Both the position numbers and the translations under genes were made by a program. From positions 131,501-195,500 of the forward strand of contig NZ_PVEP01000004.1 of NCBI RefSeq assembly GCF_002973535.1: a stretch of DNA of 64,000 bases. Direction: 5' to 3'. Numbering within the stretch: the first letter of the stretch is position 1; every line of letters begins with the position of its first letter. The notes below the pieces were generated by a model. The model made no database searches. It was not told where the DNA came from and worked only from the letters and a program-made list of their open reading frames with translations. Positions 47,671 through 56,192 of the stretch are shown here, in pieces. This DNA comes from Albidovulum denitrificans (GTDB lineage Bacteria; Pseudomonadota; Alphaproteobacteria; Rhodobacterales; Rhodobacteraceae).

Positions 47671-49539
47671 TCAGGGACCGACGACGCTGCATTCGGTCTG
47701 CCGCGCGGTCAGGCGGCGGCAGGCGAGGCTGGCCATCTCTTCGGTCATGCCGACGAAGTTGGCGTCATAACCGCCCTTGCGCGGGGTGACCTTGCGCAGC
47801 GCCTCATCCAGGGTGTTCATCTCGATCAGCGCGGTCTGAAGAAGAACCCGTTCGGCGGCATAGCGCGACGGGTAATTGCCGACATTGATCGCCCATTCGC
47901 GACCGCCGGAGGTGGAAACGCGGGTGACGACCTCAAGCGGTTCCTCGGCGACAGGGGCGGCCGGGGCCGAGGCAAGGATGATCTCTTCCGGGCGCGCTTT
48001 CGGCGCGACGATGGTCATGGTTTCGGCGGTCATGGTTTCGGCAGGCGCGACGGCGGCCAGCGCGACGGCGTCCTGCCTCACGGGCTCTTCCAGCGTCTCA
48101 ACGGCTTCGGCGACGGTGGCCGGTTCGGCGACGGCCGGATTGGCCGGGGGTGGCGTCAGGGCAGCCTCGGCCAGTGCGGCGACGTCTTCGGCGGGTGCTT
48201 CGACCACGGCTTCGGCGACATCGACCGCTTCCGGCGCGGCCTCTGCCGGTCGCGGCGCGGCCTGCGGTACGGGGGAGGAGGCGAGCGCCAGCGCGGTGTC
48301 GCTTTCGGCCTGAAGCCCAAGCGTTTCGGGCTGCGGGGTGGTGGTCTGGGCGAAGGCCGGGCCTTCGGCGGCTTTTTCCTCGGCCTCGGCGGTGACCGCC
48401 GCGACCTTTTCGGCCGTTTCCTCACCCGCGAGCGTGGTCTGCGCCTCGGCCAGGGCTGCGGCGATGTCGTCCTGCATCGACGACAGCAGCATTTCGTCCA
48501 GCGCCTGTTCCGGCACGGCTGCCGGGGCGGGGGCGTTCGGGTCGGGCCGCGATTTCGGCCGCAGGCTTTTCGCGACCGCGACCTGAAGCCGGATCGTCTT
48601 GCCCGCCGCGACGCCAGAGCCGCTGTCGATGTCGCTGTCAGGCGTCAGATTCTCGGGCGCGGAGGCGACATAGGTCGGCCGCCCCGGCTTTTGCACCAGC
48701 GCGCGGTTCGGCGACTTGCGGAAGCCGAGGTCAAGCAGTTCGGCCATCCGCGCGTTGCGCATCGCGGTCGAGGTGCCGCCGAAGATGACGCCGATCACCC
48801 GCTTGTTGCCACGCTGGGCGGAGGCGACGAGGTTGAAACCCGCCGCCGAGGTATAGCCGGTCTTGATCCCGTCGGCGCCCTCATAGGCGTCAAGGAAACG
48901 GCGGTTGGTCGATCGCACCGTCGCGATCCCCGCATCGGCGGAGCGGCGGGAGAAGAGGTTGTAATATTGCGGATAGTCGAAGAAGAGATGCCGCCCCAGC
49001 GTCACCATGTCACCGGCGGTCGACAGGTGCCCGGATGCCGTCAGGCCGTTGGCATTGACGAAATTCGTCCGGGTCATGCCCAGCGATTTGGCGGTGCGGT
49101 TCATGCGTCGGGCAAAAGCCGCCTCAGACCCCTCGATCGCCTCGCCGATGGCCGTGGCCGCATCGTTGGCCGATTTGATCGCGGCGGCGCGGATCAGGTA
49201 GCGCAGGGCGATGGTCTGGCCGGGCCGCAGGCCAAGCTTCGACGGCGGTTCAGCGGCCGCGTTCTTCGTGATCGTCACCCGGCTGTCGAGCGAAATCTCG
49301 CCATGTTCGATCGCCTCGAACGCGATGTAGAGCGTCATCATCTTGGTCAGAGAGGCGGGGTTGAGACGGGTATCGGCGTTCTTCGACCGCAGCACCTCGC
49401 CGGTGCGCATGTCCATGACCAGTTCCGCATAGGGAACCGCGCCGGAAATTACCGGGTTGAGAAGCAGCATCACAAGGATCGCTGCAAACACGCCAATGCG
49501 ACGGACGCACTGCCCCGGACAAGCAAACACCTGTCTCAC
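47671..49539 (-). CDS. D-alanyl-D-alanine carboxypeptidase with long acidic Ala-rich linker and C-terminal SPOR domain
   Basis: A 622-residue exported low-molecular-weight penicillin-binding protein. The membrane/signal helix is about 14-34. Catalytic motifs are SLTK (Ser63, Lys66), SAN (123-125) and KTG (226-228). Residues about 300-540 are a long low-complexity linker rich in Ala, Glu, Pro and Val. The C-terminal ~75 residues (WAINVGNYPSRYAAERVLLQ onwards) are a SPOR domain that binds denuded septal glycan, so it trims stem peptides at the division site. A GTG start at 49539 follows caggaaca. Convergent with ccoS (12-base gap). Confidence 0.92.
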   Translation of the reverse strand: MRQVFACPGQCVRRIGVFAAILVMLLLNPVISGAVPYAELVMDMRTGEVLRSKNADTRLNPASLTKMMTLYIAFEAIEHGEISLDSRVTITKNAAAEPPSKLGLRPGQTIALRYLIRAAAIKSANDAATAIGEAIEGSEAAFARRMNRTAKSLGMTRTNFVNANGLTASGHLSTAGDMVTLGRHLFFDYPQYYNLFSRRSADAGIATVRSTNRRFLDAYEGADGIKTGYTSAAGFNLVASAQRGNKRVIGVIFGGTSTAMRNARMAELLDLGFRKSPNRALVQKPGRPTYVASAPENLTPDSDIDSGSGVAAGKTIRLQVAVAKSLRPKSRPDPNAPAPAAVPEQALDEMLLSSMQDDIAAALAEAQTTLAGEETAEKVAAVTAEAEEKAAEGPAFAQTTTPQPETLGLQAESDTALALASSPVPQAAPRPAEAAPEAVDVAEAVVEAPAEDVAALAEAALTPPPANPAVAEPATVAEAVETLEEPVRQDAVALAAVAPAETMTAETMTIVAPKARPEEIILASAPAAPVAEEPLEVVTRVSTSGGREWAINVGNYPSRYAAERVLLQTALIEMNTLDEALRKVTPRKGGYDANFVGMTEEMASLACRRLTARQTECSVVGP

Positions 49540-49721
49540 TGTTCCTGCCTCGTTACCCCGATCTTTTGCCGGGATTTGGTGATTTGCGGAAACGATAGCA
49601 CAGAGGCGTCAGGACGAAAACAGCTTGTTTTGAAAACAGTTGCGGCGTGTTTCTGCCGCAAGATCGGGGGCGGGTGAGCCTAAATCTCGCCCATGCCCCC
49701 GGCCGGACCACAACACTGGCC

Positions 49722-50423
49722 TTAGCCCGCCGCCTCGATCCGGTCGAGAAGCGCGGGAAGCTGGCCGAGATCGTCAATCAGACGGAAACGCGGGGCATGT
49801 TCGGGGGCGGTGTCATGTTCAAGCGCCCAGGTCAGGTCATGGGGGACATGAACGCCCCAGCCGCCCAGTGCCAGAACCGGCAGCACGTCGGATTTCAACG
49901 AATTGCCGACCATCATCGCGGCGTCGGCCCGGATCGCGCGGCGGCGGAAGATCTCGGCATAGACCTCGGGCGTCTTGGTGGAGACGATTTCGACCCCGTC
50001 GAAGACCTCGCCCAGCCCGGACTGCGCGATCTTGCGTTCCTGGTCGATCAGGTCGCCCTTGGTGATGACGAGCAGCGGGTAGCGGCCCTTCAGTTGCGCC
50101 AGCGCCGCCTCGGCATGGGGCAAAAGCTCGATCGGGTGGCCCAGCATCTCGCGCCCCGCCGCGACAATCTCGCCGATGACGGCGCCGGGGACGCGATTGC
50201 CGGTCACCTCAAGCGCGGTTTCGATCATCGAGAGGACAAAGCCCTTGATGCCGAACCCGTAGCGCCCGACGTTGCGCCGTTCGGCCGCCAACAGGCGCTC
50301 CTCCAGATGGTCGCGCCCGGCATAGTCGGACAAGAGGTCGGAGAAGTGATCATGCGTCAGGCGAAAAAAGCGTTCGTGGTGCCAGAGCGTATCGTCGGCG
50401 TCGAAGCAAACTGCGTGAAGCAT
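49722..50423 (-). CDS. HAD-family hydrolase
   Basis: A 233-residue HAD phosphatase with motif I FDADDTLWHHERFF, motif II LLVITKGD, and motif III/IV region KTPEVYAEIF and MVGNSLKSDVLPVLALGG. The substrate is unknown. The ATG at 50423 overlaps the stop of the AT-rich upstream gene (TGATG), so insertion of that gene placed HAD translation under its control. Confidence 0.85.
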   Translation of the reverse strand: MLHAVCFDADDTLWHHERFFRLTHDHFSDLLSDYAGRDHLEERLLAAERRNVGRYGFGIKGFVLSMIETALEVTGNRVPGAVIGEIVAAGREMLGHPIELLPHAEAALAQLKGRYPLLVITKGDLIDQERKIAQSGLGEVFDGVEIVSTKTPEVYAEIFRRRAIRADAAMMVGNSLKSDVLPVLALGGWGVHVPHDLTWALEHDTAPEHAPRFRLIDDLGQLPALLDRIEAAG

Positions 50424-51565
50424 CAATCGAATCGCCCATTCATGTCACACCTTGGCTTTTTGAAACCAATATAGTGCTCTGCAGCCCCAGAAATGAACTT
50501 CAAGTCAGAGAAGCCAGCGGCGAGCGCAAGAGACGATATCCCGGATATGAGATCGAGAACATACATTGGGTCTGGTTCAGAATAGCCCTCGTTCCTAGCT
50601 GCGTAGTTCGGGTTGTAGTTGGTTCGAGACAGGCCGCGAGTAATCGTTTCATCTTTTGACAAATAAAGATGTGACACTGATACAATTGCGGTGCCGTTTG
50701 GCTTTAGTACTCGCCAAGCTTCGGATAGCGCCCGCTCTATACCGAAGTAAGATGACTGGTATGTTTTTAGACAGTAGTAAACATCGAATGTAAGCGTTGT
50801 TGGCAAATCCTCAGCTTCACCGACATTGACATTTCGAAAATGTTTCGTTGCGATTTCCACGGCGCCTGCAGCTATGTCAAAAGCAAAGAACTCTTTAAAT
50901 TTATCGTAAAAACCAACGCCCTCGGGTTTTGAGCCTATTCCAACGCAGATACAGCTCAATTGGCCAATTTCAGGGACTCCCATGAACTGAGAGACAAATG
51001 TAATCTCTTTAAGCCAGTCATTCCCATCGACTTCCCTCTCGTCTGGAGAGTCAATCTTCTTCCCGTACTTGGTGTTAAAGAGTTTGGATCGAGCGTCGGA
51101 AGCGATTGATTTCGCCGTCTCATATGGCATATTTGCAATACTGGAGATGTGATGAGCCGCCCCCTCGATCGAGCGAGAATATATTTGCCTATCTTCTCCA
51201 AAGCTGTAATTTATCTCAGTGAGAATATGGTTCCAGAATAGTTGCGCTGACTTGAGTTCATGAAAAACTGATAGTTTAGCAACGCTATGCTTTCTAATTT
51301 CTTTGTCTAAAGCAGTCCTTAATATATTATAATCCTGATTGCCAGCTTCATCGTGCTTGAAGAAGCATCTGATCAGCCGATTGGCGATTTCTTCATTCAG
51401 GCCTTTGCCTTTTTTGTAATTTATAATTGTATTAACGCTTTTTCTAAGCATTATTGCAATAGCGGCGTTTGTTAGCGGCTCGGATGCCCCTACAGAGTAT
51501 CCGGCGCGCTTCCCCTCTTTCATTAGCTTATTTATAATAGATTGAAGGGTATAACTATTATTCAA
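50423..51565 (-). CDS. AT-rich acquired gene: N-terminal helix-turn-helix fused to a class I SAM-methyltransferase-like domain
   Basis: A 380-residue protein. Residues ~32-70 look like a helix-turn-helix (LTNAAIAIMLRKSVNTIINY). The middle (75-190) is helical and unrecognised. Residues ~205-320 have a Rossmann methyltransferase pattern: motif I VGIGSKPEG (208-216), acidic Asp230, AEDLPTTLTFDVYYCL and the VLKPNGTAIVSVSHLYL strand. It starts with TTG 51565 behind gaggaggg. Codon and base use are strongly AT-rich (51241-51300 has only 22 G/C of 60) in a GC-rich window, implying transfer. Four GTTGTGAT repeats lie just upstream. It could be a self-regulated DNA-binding methyltransferase or defence/addiction gene; no partner is known. 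Confidence 0.75.
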   Translation of the reverse strand: MNNSYTLQSIINKLMKEGKRAGYSVGASEPLTNAAIAIMLRKSVNTIINYKKGKGLNEEIANRLIRCFFKHDEAGNQDYNILRTALDKEIRKHSVAKLSVFHELKSAQLFWNHILTEINYSFGEDRQIYSRSIEGAAHHISSIANMPYETAKSIASDARSKLFNTKYGKKIDSPDEREVDGNDWLKEITFVSQFMGVPEIGQLSCICVGIGSKPEGVGFYDKFKEFFAFDIAAGAVEIATKHFRNVNVGEAEDLPTTLTFDVYYCLKTYQSSYFGIERALSEAWRVLKPNGTAIVSVSHLYLSKDETITRGLSRTNYNPNYAARNEGYSEPDPMYVLDLISGISSLALAAGFSDLKFISGAAEHYIGFKKPRCDMNGRFD

Positions 51566-51578
51566 TATGCCCTCCTCA

Positions 51579-51618
51579 GTTGTGATGTCGTTGTGATCAG
51601 CCGTTGTGATGTTGTGAG
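51579..51618. repeat. Four direct repeats GTTGTGA(T/G) upstream of the HTH-methyltransferase gene
   Basis: Copies at 51579-51586, 51590-51597, 51603-51610 and 51611-51618 (last ends in G). They start 14 bases before the TTG start and lie in the region shared with the divergent 47-residue ORF, as expected for an autoregulatory operator of the HTH protein. Confidence 0.75.
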
Positions 51619-51680
51619 CCGAACATCTTTACGATTGTGAAGAAAATCTGATCCGATGCACGAGTCAAGAGGAGGGCGCA

Positions 51681-51824
51681 ATGAGTTCGGATCTCGTCGA
51701 AATCCTGGTGTATGTCGAACTGTCATTCGTGCATGCGTCGATGTGCTCGAGAAATCAGCGGTACCTAATCGCTGCTATCTGCTACCTTCTCCTGTCCTAT
51801 GCAAAGCTCCAAGGCATGCCTTGA
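51681..51824 (+). CDS. 47-residue small ORF divergent from the HTH-methyltransferase gene
   Basis: Begins ATG at 51681 after the same strong site gaggagggcgca used by the opposite gene and encodes a 47-residue peptide with a hydrophobic stretch ([14 protein letters not shown]). No homologue is recognised. Divergent orientation across the GTTGTGA repeats suggests a regulated pair. It could be a small membrane peptide or toxin-like partner, or a chance frame. Confidence 0.4.
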   Translation: MSSDLVEILVYVELSFVHASMCSRNQRYLIAAICYLLLSYAKLQGMP

Positions 51825-52059
51825 CAAGGTGACGCGGCAGAAAACCGCGATCAATGCAGGGGCCGCCGACGTTTCCGCGGTTCGTCGCGAGAGCCAAATG
51901 GCCCCGGCACTGTCGCGCGGGCTGGCGCCGGGATCAATCCCCGGACAAACCAACCCTTTTCTCGCCGGGCACAGGCCCTATATTGTGGCCTCGACCCGAA
52001 CCCCGCGAATCCCGGCCCCGGTGATGGAGTTTTTCGACTTGCCCTTGCACCCGCTGCAT
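51825..52059 (+). other. 235-bp region before clpS
   Basis: GC content returns to the level of the rest of the window. Open frames run through it but none has a good start, and no terminator, tRNA or repeat is clear. It probably holds the clpS promoter. Confidence 0.4.
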
Positions 52060-52380
52060 ATGTCGGACCGCAAAGACGGCAATGATCAGGATGCCTCGGT
52101 CATTACCAAGACGCGCGCCAAGACGCAGCGGCCGCCGCTTTACAAGGTGCTTCTGCTGAACGACGACTACACGCCGATGGAATTCGTCGTGCATATCCTT
52201 GAACGGTTCTTCGGCATGACCCATGCCCAGGCGTTCGAGATCATGCTGACGGTCCACAAGAAGGGCGTGGCGGTCGTGGGCGTCTTTTCCTTCGAGGTGG
52301 CCGAGACGAAGGTCGCGCAGGTGATGGATTTCGCGCGGCGGCATCAGCACCCGCTTCAATGCACCATGGAAAAGGAATAG
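52060..52380 (+). CDS. clpS: ATP-dependent Clp protease adaptor ClpS
   Basis: A 106-residue adaptor that delivers N-end-rule substrates to ClpAP. The core [20 protein letters not shown] contains the Asn-Asp and Met residues of the N-degron pocket, and [16 protein letters not shown] completes the fold. ATG 52060 is chosen; ATG 52024 is also in frame and no clear Shine-Dalgarno decides. clpA does not follow. The 21-base gap to the next methyltransferase suggests co-transcription. Confidence 0.93.
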   Translation: MSDRKDGNDQDASVITKTRAKTQRPPLYKVLLLNDDYTPMEFVVHILERFFGMTHAQAFEIMLTVHKKGVAVVGVFSFEVAETKVAQVMDFARRHQHPLQCTMEKE

Positions 52381-52401
52381 GGGCTTCGGCCCGTTCCCGA
52401 G

Positions 52402-53415
52402 ATGCTTTCCCAACGCCTTCCCCTGGCCCTTGCCGATGCGGGGCCGCTGCCTGCCACAGGGGCCGTTCTGGTCCATGGCGCGCGGGCGGATGGTGGGCTG
52501 TCGGCGCTGCCGCGTGACCGGGTGGTGGTGGTGCAGGGCTTTCGTCCCGACCATGACGCGCTGGCGGGGCAGGGCTTTACCGTGGTGCCGCAGGCGTCGG
52601 ATGTGACCGATCCCGCTGCGGCGGCCATCGTCAGCCTGCCGCGCGCCAGGGCGGCGGCGCGGGATGCGGTCGCCTCGGTCTTGCGCGGGCTGCGGCCCGG
52701 CGCGCCGGTCTGGATCGACGGGCAAAAGACCGATGGCGTCGATTCCATGCTGAAGGAGTTGCGCGCCCGCGTTGCCGTCTCGCAGCCCATCGCCAAGGCG
52801 CATGGCAAGATCTTCCGCTTCGACCGCCCCGCCGATGACAGCTTTTCCGACTGGCTGGCCGGTGACATCACGCCCGCGTCGGGCTTTGTCACCCGGCCCG
52901 GCGTGTTTTCCGCCGATGCCGTCGATCGCGGTTCGGCGCTGCTGGCCTCGGCCTTGCCTGAAAGGCTGGGCGCGCGGGTGGCGGATTTCGGCGCCGGCTG
53001 GGGCTGGCTTTCGGCGCAGATCCTTGCGCGTGACGGCGTCGCGGCGCTGGATCTGGTCGAGGCGGATCACCTCGCCCTTGCCTGCGCGCGGCGCAACGTG
53101 ACCGATCCGCGCGCCGCCTTTCACTGGGCCGATGCGACACGATTCCGGCCCGAACGGCGTTATGATGCGGTTGTCACCAATCCGCCCTTCCATACCGGCC
53201 GCGCCGCCGAGCCGGGTCTGGGCGTTGCTTTCATCACCGCCGCCGCCGCGTCGCTTGCCCCGCAGGGGGCGCTCTGGCTTGTCGCCAATCGCCAGTTGCC
53301 CTACGAAGCGGCGCTGACCCGCCTGTTCCGCGACGTGCGCGAGGTCGGCGGTGACAAGGGGTTCAAGGTTCTGAGTGCTTCGGGTGTTGTCAACGCGCCT
53401 CGTTCCGGGGCGTGA
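52402..53415 (+). CDS. RsmC-like rRNA (guanine-N2)-methyltransferase
   Basis: A 337-residue protein with an N-terminal inactive methyltransferase-like half and a C-terminal catalytic half: motif I DFGAGWGWLSAQIL, and the amino-methyltransferase motif TNPPFHTG (NPPF). This matches RsmC/RlmG, which modify guanine N2 in rRNA. It starts at ATG 52402 and its stop abuts the next gene's leader. Confidence 0.85.
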   Translation: MLSQRLPLALADAGPLPATGAVLVHGARADGGLSALPRDRVVVVQGFRPDHDALAGQGFTVVPQASDVTDPAAAAIVSLPRARAAARDAVASVLRGLRPGAPVWIDGQKTDGVDSMLKELRARVAVSQPIAKAHGKIFRFDRPADDSFSDWLAGDITPASGFVTRPGVFSADAVDRGSALLASALPERLGARVADFGAGWGWLSAQILARDGVAALDLVEADHLALACARRNVTDPRAAFHWADATRFRPERRYDAVVTNPPFHTGRAAEPGLGVAFITAAAASLAPQGALWLVANRQLPYEAALTRLFRDVREVGGDKGFKVLSASGVVNAPRSGA

Positions 53416-53459
53416 AATCCACTACTCTGCCGCCAGGCAGAATCGCTGACGGATCTCAT

Positions 53460-54269
53460 ATGTCTCTTTCTCTTGCCGGCAAGACGGCCATCGTGACGGG
53501 CGCGGCCAAGGGCATCGGCCTTGCCATCGCGCGTCATTTCGTCGATCGCGGCGCCCGCGTCATGTTCGCCGATTGCGACGAAACCGCCCTTGCCGAAGCG
53601 GTCGACGGCCAGACGGGCGAGGACAGCCCGATCCGCGGCTATGGTGGCGATCTGAGCCAGAAGCTTGCCATGGCGAACTTGCTTTCGGCCACCGTCGATG
53701 CGTTCGACCGGATCGACATCCTGGTCAATGCCAGCCGCAATTGCCTTCTGAGCGATCCGTTGAACCCCGAGGATCAGAGCCTTGAGGCGATGCTGAAGCA
53801 GAACCTGATGACCTCGCTCAGGCTGTCGCAGATGACCGCGAAGCGGATGATCGCGCAGGCGGAGAAGGACGGGAATGAAGACGGGCCGGTGGGCGCGATC
53901 GTCAATATCTCCTCGCTGGCCGCGCAGCGCACCCAGCCGGAGCTTCTGGCCTATTCCATCGCCGGGGCGGCGCTCGATCAGGCGACGCGCTCGCTGGCGC
54001 TGGCGCTGGCGCCGCAGCGTATCCGCGTGAACGGCATCGCCATCGCCAGCGTGATGACGGCAAGCCTTCAGGCCGCGCTGCGCGACAACCCCGACTGGCG
54101 CGGTGAGATCGAGGAGAAAACCCCCCTTGGCCGTATCGCCGCCCCGTCCGAGCTTGTGGATGCGGTGCAGTTCCTGTCGGCCGACGGGGCCGGGTTCGTC
54201 ACCGGGCAGATCCTGACCATCGACGGTGGTCGTGGTCTTCTGGATGTGGTGGCGGCGCCGGGCTATTAA
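53460..54269 (+). CDS. Short-chain dehydrogenase/reductase
   Basis: A 269-residue classical SDR with TGAAKGIGLAIARHF cofactor loop, NASRN in place of the usual NNAG, catalytic Ser in VNISSLAAQRT, Tyr-x3-(Ala) in LAYSIAGAALD (Tyr with Ala, not Lys, at +4), and C-terminal TGQILTIDGG. The Lys of the YxxxK pair appears missing, so catalytic competence is uncertain. ATG 53460 is chosen over an upstream GTG overlapping the previous gene. Its stop codon lies in the left edge of a 94-bp repeat. Confidence 0.8.
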   Translation: MSLSLAGKTAIVTGAAKGIGLAIARHFVDRGARVMFADCDETALAEAVDGQTGEDSPIRGYGGDLSQKLAMANLLSATVDAFDRIDILVNASRNCLLSDPLNPEDQSLEAMLKQNLMTSLRLSQMTAKRMIAQAEKDGNEDGPVGAIVNISSLAAQRTQPELLAYSIAGAALDQATRSLALALAPQRIRVNGIAIASVMTASLQAALRDNPDWRGEIEEKTPLGRIAAPSELVDAVQFLSADGAGFVTGQILTIDGGRGLLDVVAAPGY

Positions 54270-54361
54270 AGCGTTTCGGGTTTGCGTTGAGAAAGTAACT
54301 ATCAGAATTCGAACGAAATAAGTTCAAATTCTGATTCAGCGCAAACCCGAAATGCTATAGG
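54268..54361. repeat. 94-bp palindromic repeat element, copy A
   Basis: Begins within the SDR stop and ends before the convergent lipoprotein stop. Its ends form an imperfect inverted repeat (agcgtttcgggtttgcgttga against tcagcgcaaacccgaaatgct). An inverted copy B lies at 56822-56915. Position between convergent genes fits a bidirectional terminator or a MITE/REP-like element. Confidence 0.85.
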
Positions 54362-54368
54362 CCCAGCG

Positions 54369-54770
54369 CTATTCGGGATATTGCGCCTTGCAGGCGGCGA
54401 TTGCGGGGGCGGCCTGACTGGCCAGCACCTTGCGCCGCGCTGTCAGCGCCGCCAGCTTGCGGTTTTCGGCTGCCGGGTCGATGGCGACGGGCTTGCGCAC
54501 CGTCCGCTCATAGGGTTCCCAGCACATGTCGCGGCCGGTACCCGCCACGTTCGGGCGGCTGGGGAAGCAGGGCTCCCAGTCCCAGTCGGTGACGGTCTGT
54601 TCGTCATAGCCATAGCCGCGTGACAGGTTGGCGCGGGTTTCGGCGATCAGCGCATCGACCTGGCGCAGTTCCTTGGTATTGGCGCGGATGCACTGTTCCT
54701 GCGGTGTGCCGCAGGCGGTCAGCGTCAGGACAAGGGCCAGCCCGGTGGCCGTGGCCAGTTTCATCGTCAT
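54369..54770 (-). CDS. Small lipoprotein, tandem paralogue 1
   Basis: A 133-residue lipoprotein with signal and lipobox LTAC (Cys at about residue 19). The mature part has ELRQVDALIAETRANLSRGY, four or more cysteines and a coiled, charged C terminus (ENRKLAALTARRKVL). It resembles the gene just upstream (ELRTVDKLI..TQAAIARGY), so the two arose by duplication. Function unknown. Confidence 0.75.
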   Translation of the reverse strand: MTMKLATATGLALVLTLTACGTPQEQCIRANTKELRQVDALIAETRANLSRGYGYDEQTVTDWDWEPCFPSRPNVAGTGRDMCWEPYERTVRKPVAIDPAAENRKLAALTARRKVLASQAAPAIAACKAQYPE

Positions 54771-54771
54771 G

Positions 54772-55152
54772 TCAGGCCCCTCCGGCCGTGCATTGCGCCG
54801 TCCTGGCGTTGATCGTGGAGCGCAGGGCCATGCGCCTCGCCTCAAGCGCCTTCAGCTTGCGTTCCTCGGCGGTAAGGTCGATGGCGACGGGCCGGGTCCT
54901 GGTCGAGGGATCGGTGCAAAGCGCCGCCCCGACATGGGACCCGCCGCCGCCAAGGCAGAAGTTGAAGCTGCCCCCGGTCTGGTCGCGTTCAGTCCGGTAC
55001 CCGCGTGCGATGGCGGCCTGCGTATCCTCGATCAGCTTGTCGACGGTGCGCAGCTCGCGCATCTCCTCGCGCGCGCAACTGGCGCCGCTGTCGACGCAGG
55101 CGGGCAGGGCGGCGAGAAGGATCAGGGCGGGGAGGTGGCGAAAGGGGACCAT
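54772..55152 (-). CDS. Small lipoprotein, tandem paralogue 2
   Basis: A 126-residue lipoprotein with lipobox LPAC, the shared block EMRELRTVDKLIEDTQAAIA, the RGY motif, and a charged C-terminal helix (EERKLKALEARRMAL). It ends one base before the start of its paralogue, so both form one transcript. Function unknown. The conserved block plus Cys pairs suggest a small periplasmic helical domain. Confidence 0.75.
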   Translation of the reverse strand: MVPFRHLPALILLAALPACVDSGASCAREEMRELRTVDKLIEDTQAAIARGYRTERDQTGGSFNFCLGGGGSHVGAALCTDPSTRTRPVAIDLTAEERKLKALEARRMALRSTINARTAQCTAGGA

Positions 55153-55296
55153 GGCGGGCGACTCATCACTGGTGTGCGGGGTGGGGCCAGCTTACAGCCT
55201 GTTGCCCACGGGGCCAAATCAAGTTGCGGGCTGCCGATATGGCGGGTGCCGCGCAAAGCTGATAGGCCCAAGGGGAACGCCCTGACGGAGGCCCCC

Positions 55297-56187
55297 TTGT
55301 CCGACCCATTCGACACCCGCAAGGACCGTGCCGCGCGCTGGTTCCGCAGCCTGCGCGACGACATTACCGCCGCCTTCGAGGCGCTGGAGGACAGCCAGTC
55401 CACCGGCCCCTTCGCCGACCGTCCCGCCGGACGGTTCGAGATGGCCGAAACCCGCCGGCAGTCCGAAGATGGCAGCGACGCGGGTGGCGGGCTGATGAGC
55501 GTGATGCGCGGCGGACGGGTGTTCGAGAAGGTCGGCGTCAACGTCTCGACCGTCCATGGCCGCCTTGGCCCCCGCGCGCAGGCGGCGATGGCCGCGCGCG
55601 GCGTGCCGGGGATGGCAGAGGACCCGCGCTTCTGGGCGTCCGGCATCAGCCTTGTCGCCCATATGCAGAACCCGCATACGCCCGCCGTCCACATGAACAC
55701 GCGGATGTTCTGGACCCCCCATGCCTGGTGGTTCGGCGGCGGGGCCGACCTGAACCCCTGCATCGACTATGCCGAGGACACGGCGCATTTCCATTCGGTG
55801 CTGGCGGCGGCCTGCGATGCCCATGATCCGGGCTATTACACCCGTTTCAAAAGCTGGGCCGACGAATATTTCTTTGTCCCGCACCGGGGCCGGGCGCGCG
55901 GTGTCGGCGGCATCTTCTACGACGATCTGAACACCGGCGACTGGGAGGCGGATTTTGCCTTCACCCAATCCGTCGGCCGCGCCTTCCTGCCCGCTTTCGT
56001 GCCGGTGACAGAGCGTCGCCGCGACACGGTTTGGGATGACGGCGACAAGGACCGCCAGCTTGTCCATCGCGGGCTTTATGCGGAATACAACCTTGTCTAC
56101 GACCGCGGGACCAAGTTCGGGCTTGAGACGGGCCATGACGCCAATGCCGTGTTGATGAGCCTTCCGCCAATGGCCAAGTGGGTCTGA
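55297..56187 (+). CDS. hemF: Oxygen-dependent coproporphyrinogen III oxidase
   Basis: A 296-residue enzyme of haem and chlorophyll synthesis, converting coproporphyrinogen III to protoporphyrinogen IX with oxygen. GVNVSTVHGRLG, HMNTRMFWTPHAWWFGGGAD and GRARGVGGIFYDDLN match the family, and its length equals E. coli HemF. The start is TTG 55297, behind gacggag with good spacing; a long upstream extension of the frame is antisense to the lipoproteins and is not coding. Confidence 0.95.
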   Translation: MSDPFDTRKDRAARWFRSLRDDITAAFEALEDSQSTGPFADRPAGRFEMAETRRQSEDGSDAGGGLMSVMRGGRVFEKVGVNVSTVHGRLGPRAQAAMAARGVPGMAEDPRFWASGISLVAHMQNPHTPAVHMNTRMFWTPHAWWFGGGADLNPCIDYAEDTAHFHSVLAAACDAHDPGYYTRFKSWADEYFFVPHRGRARGVGGIFYDDLNTGDWEADFAFTQSVGRAFLPAFVPVTERRRDTVWDDGDKDRQLVHRGLYAEYNLVYDRGTKFGLETGHDANAVLMSLPPMAKWV

Positions 56188-56192
56188 CGGCG

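Noticed and set aside
50423-51824. Prophage or integrative element
   Set aside because: No integrase, tRNA target or terminal repeats could be seen; only composition and one or two genes support transfer.
51799-52059. N-terminal extension of clpS
   Set aside because: Sequence before MSDRKD has no ClpS similarity and overlaps the 47-residue ORF; the family is about 100-115 residues.
54628-55296. Upstream extension of the hemF frame
   Set aside because: It is antisense to two lipoprotein genes; the TTG at 55297 has a good ribosome-binding site and gives the correct HemF length.
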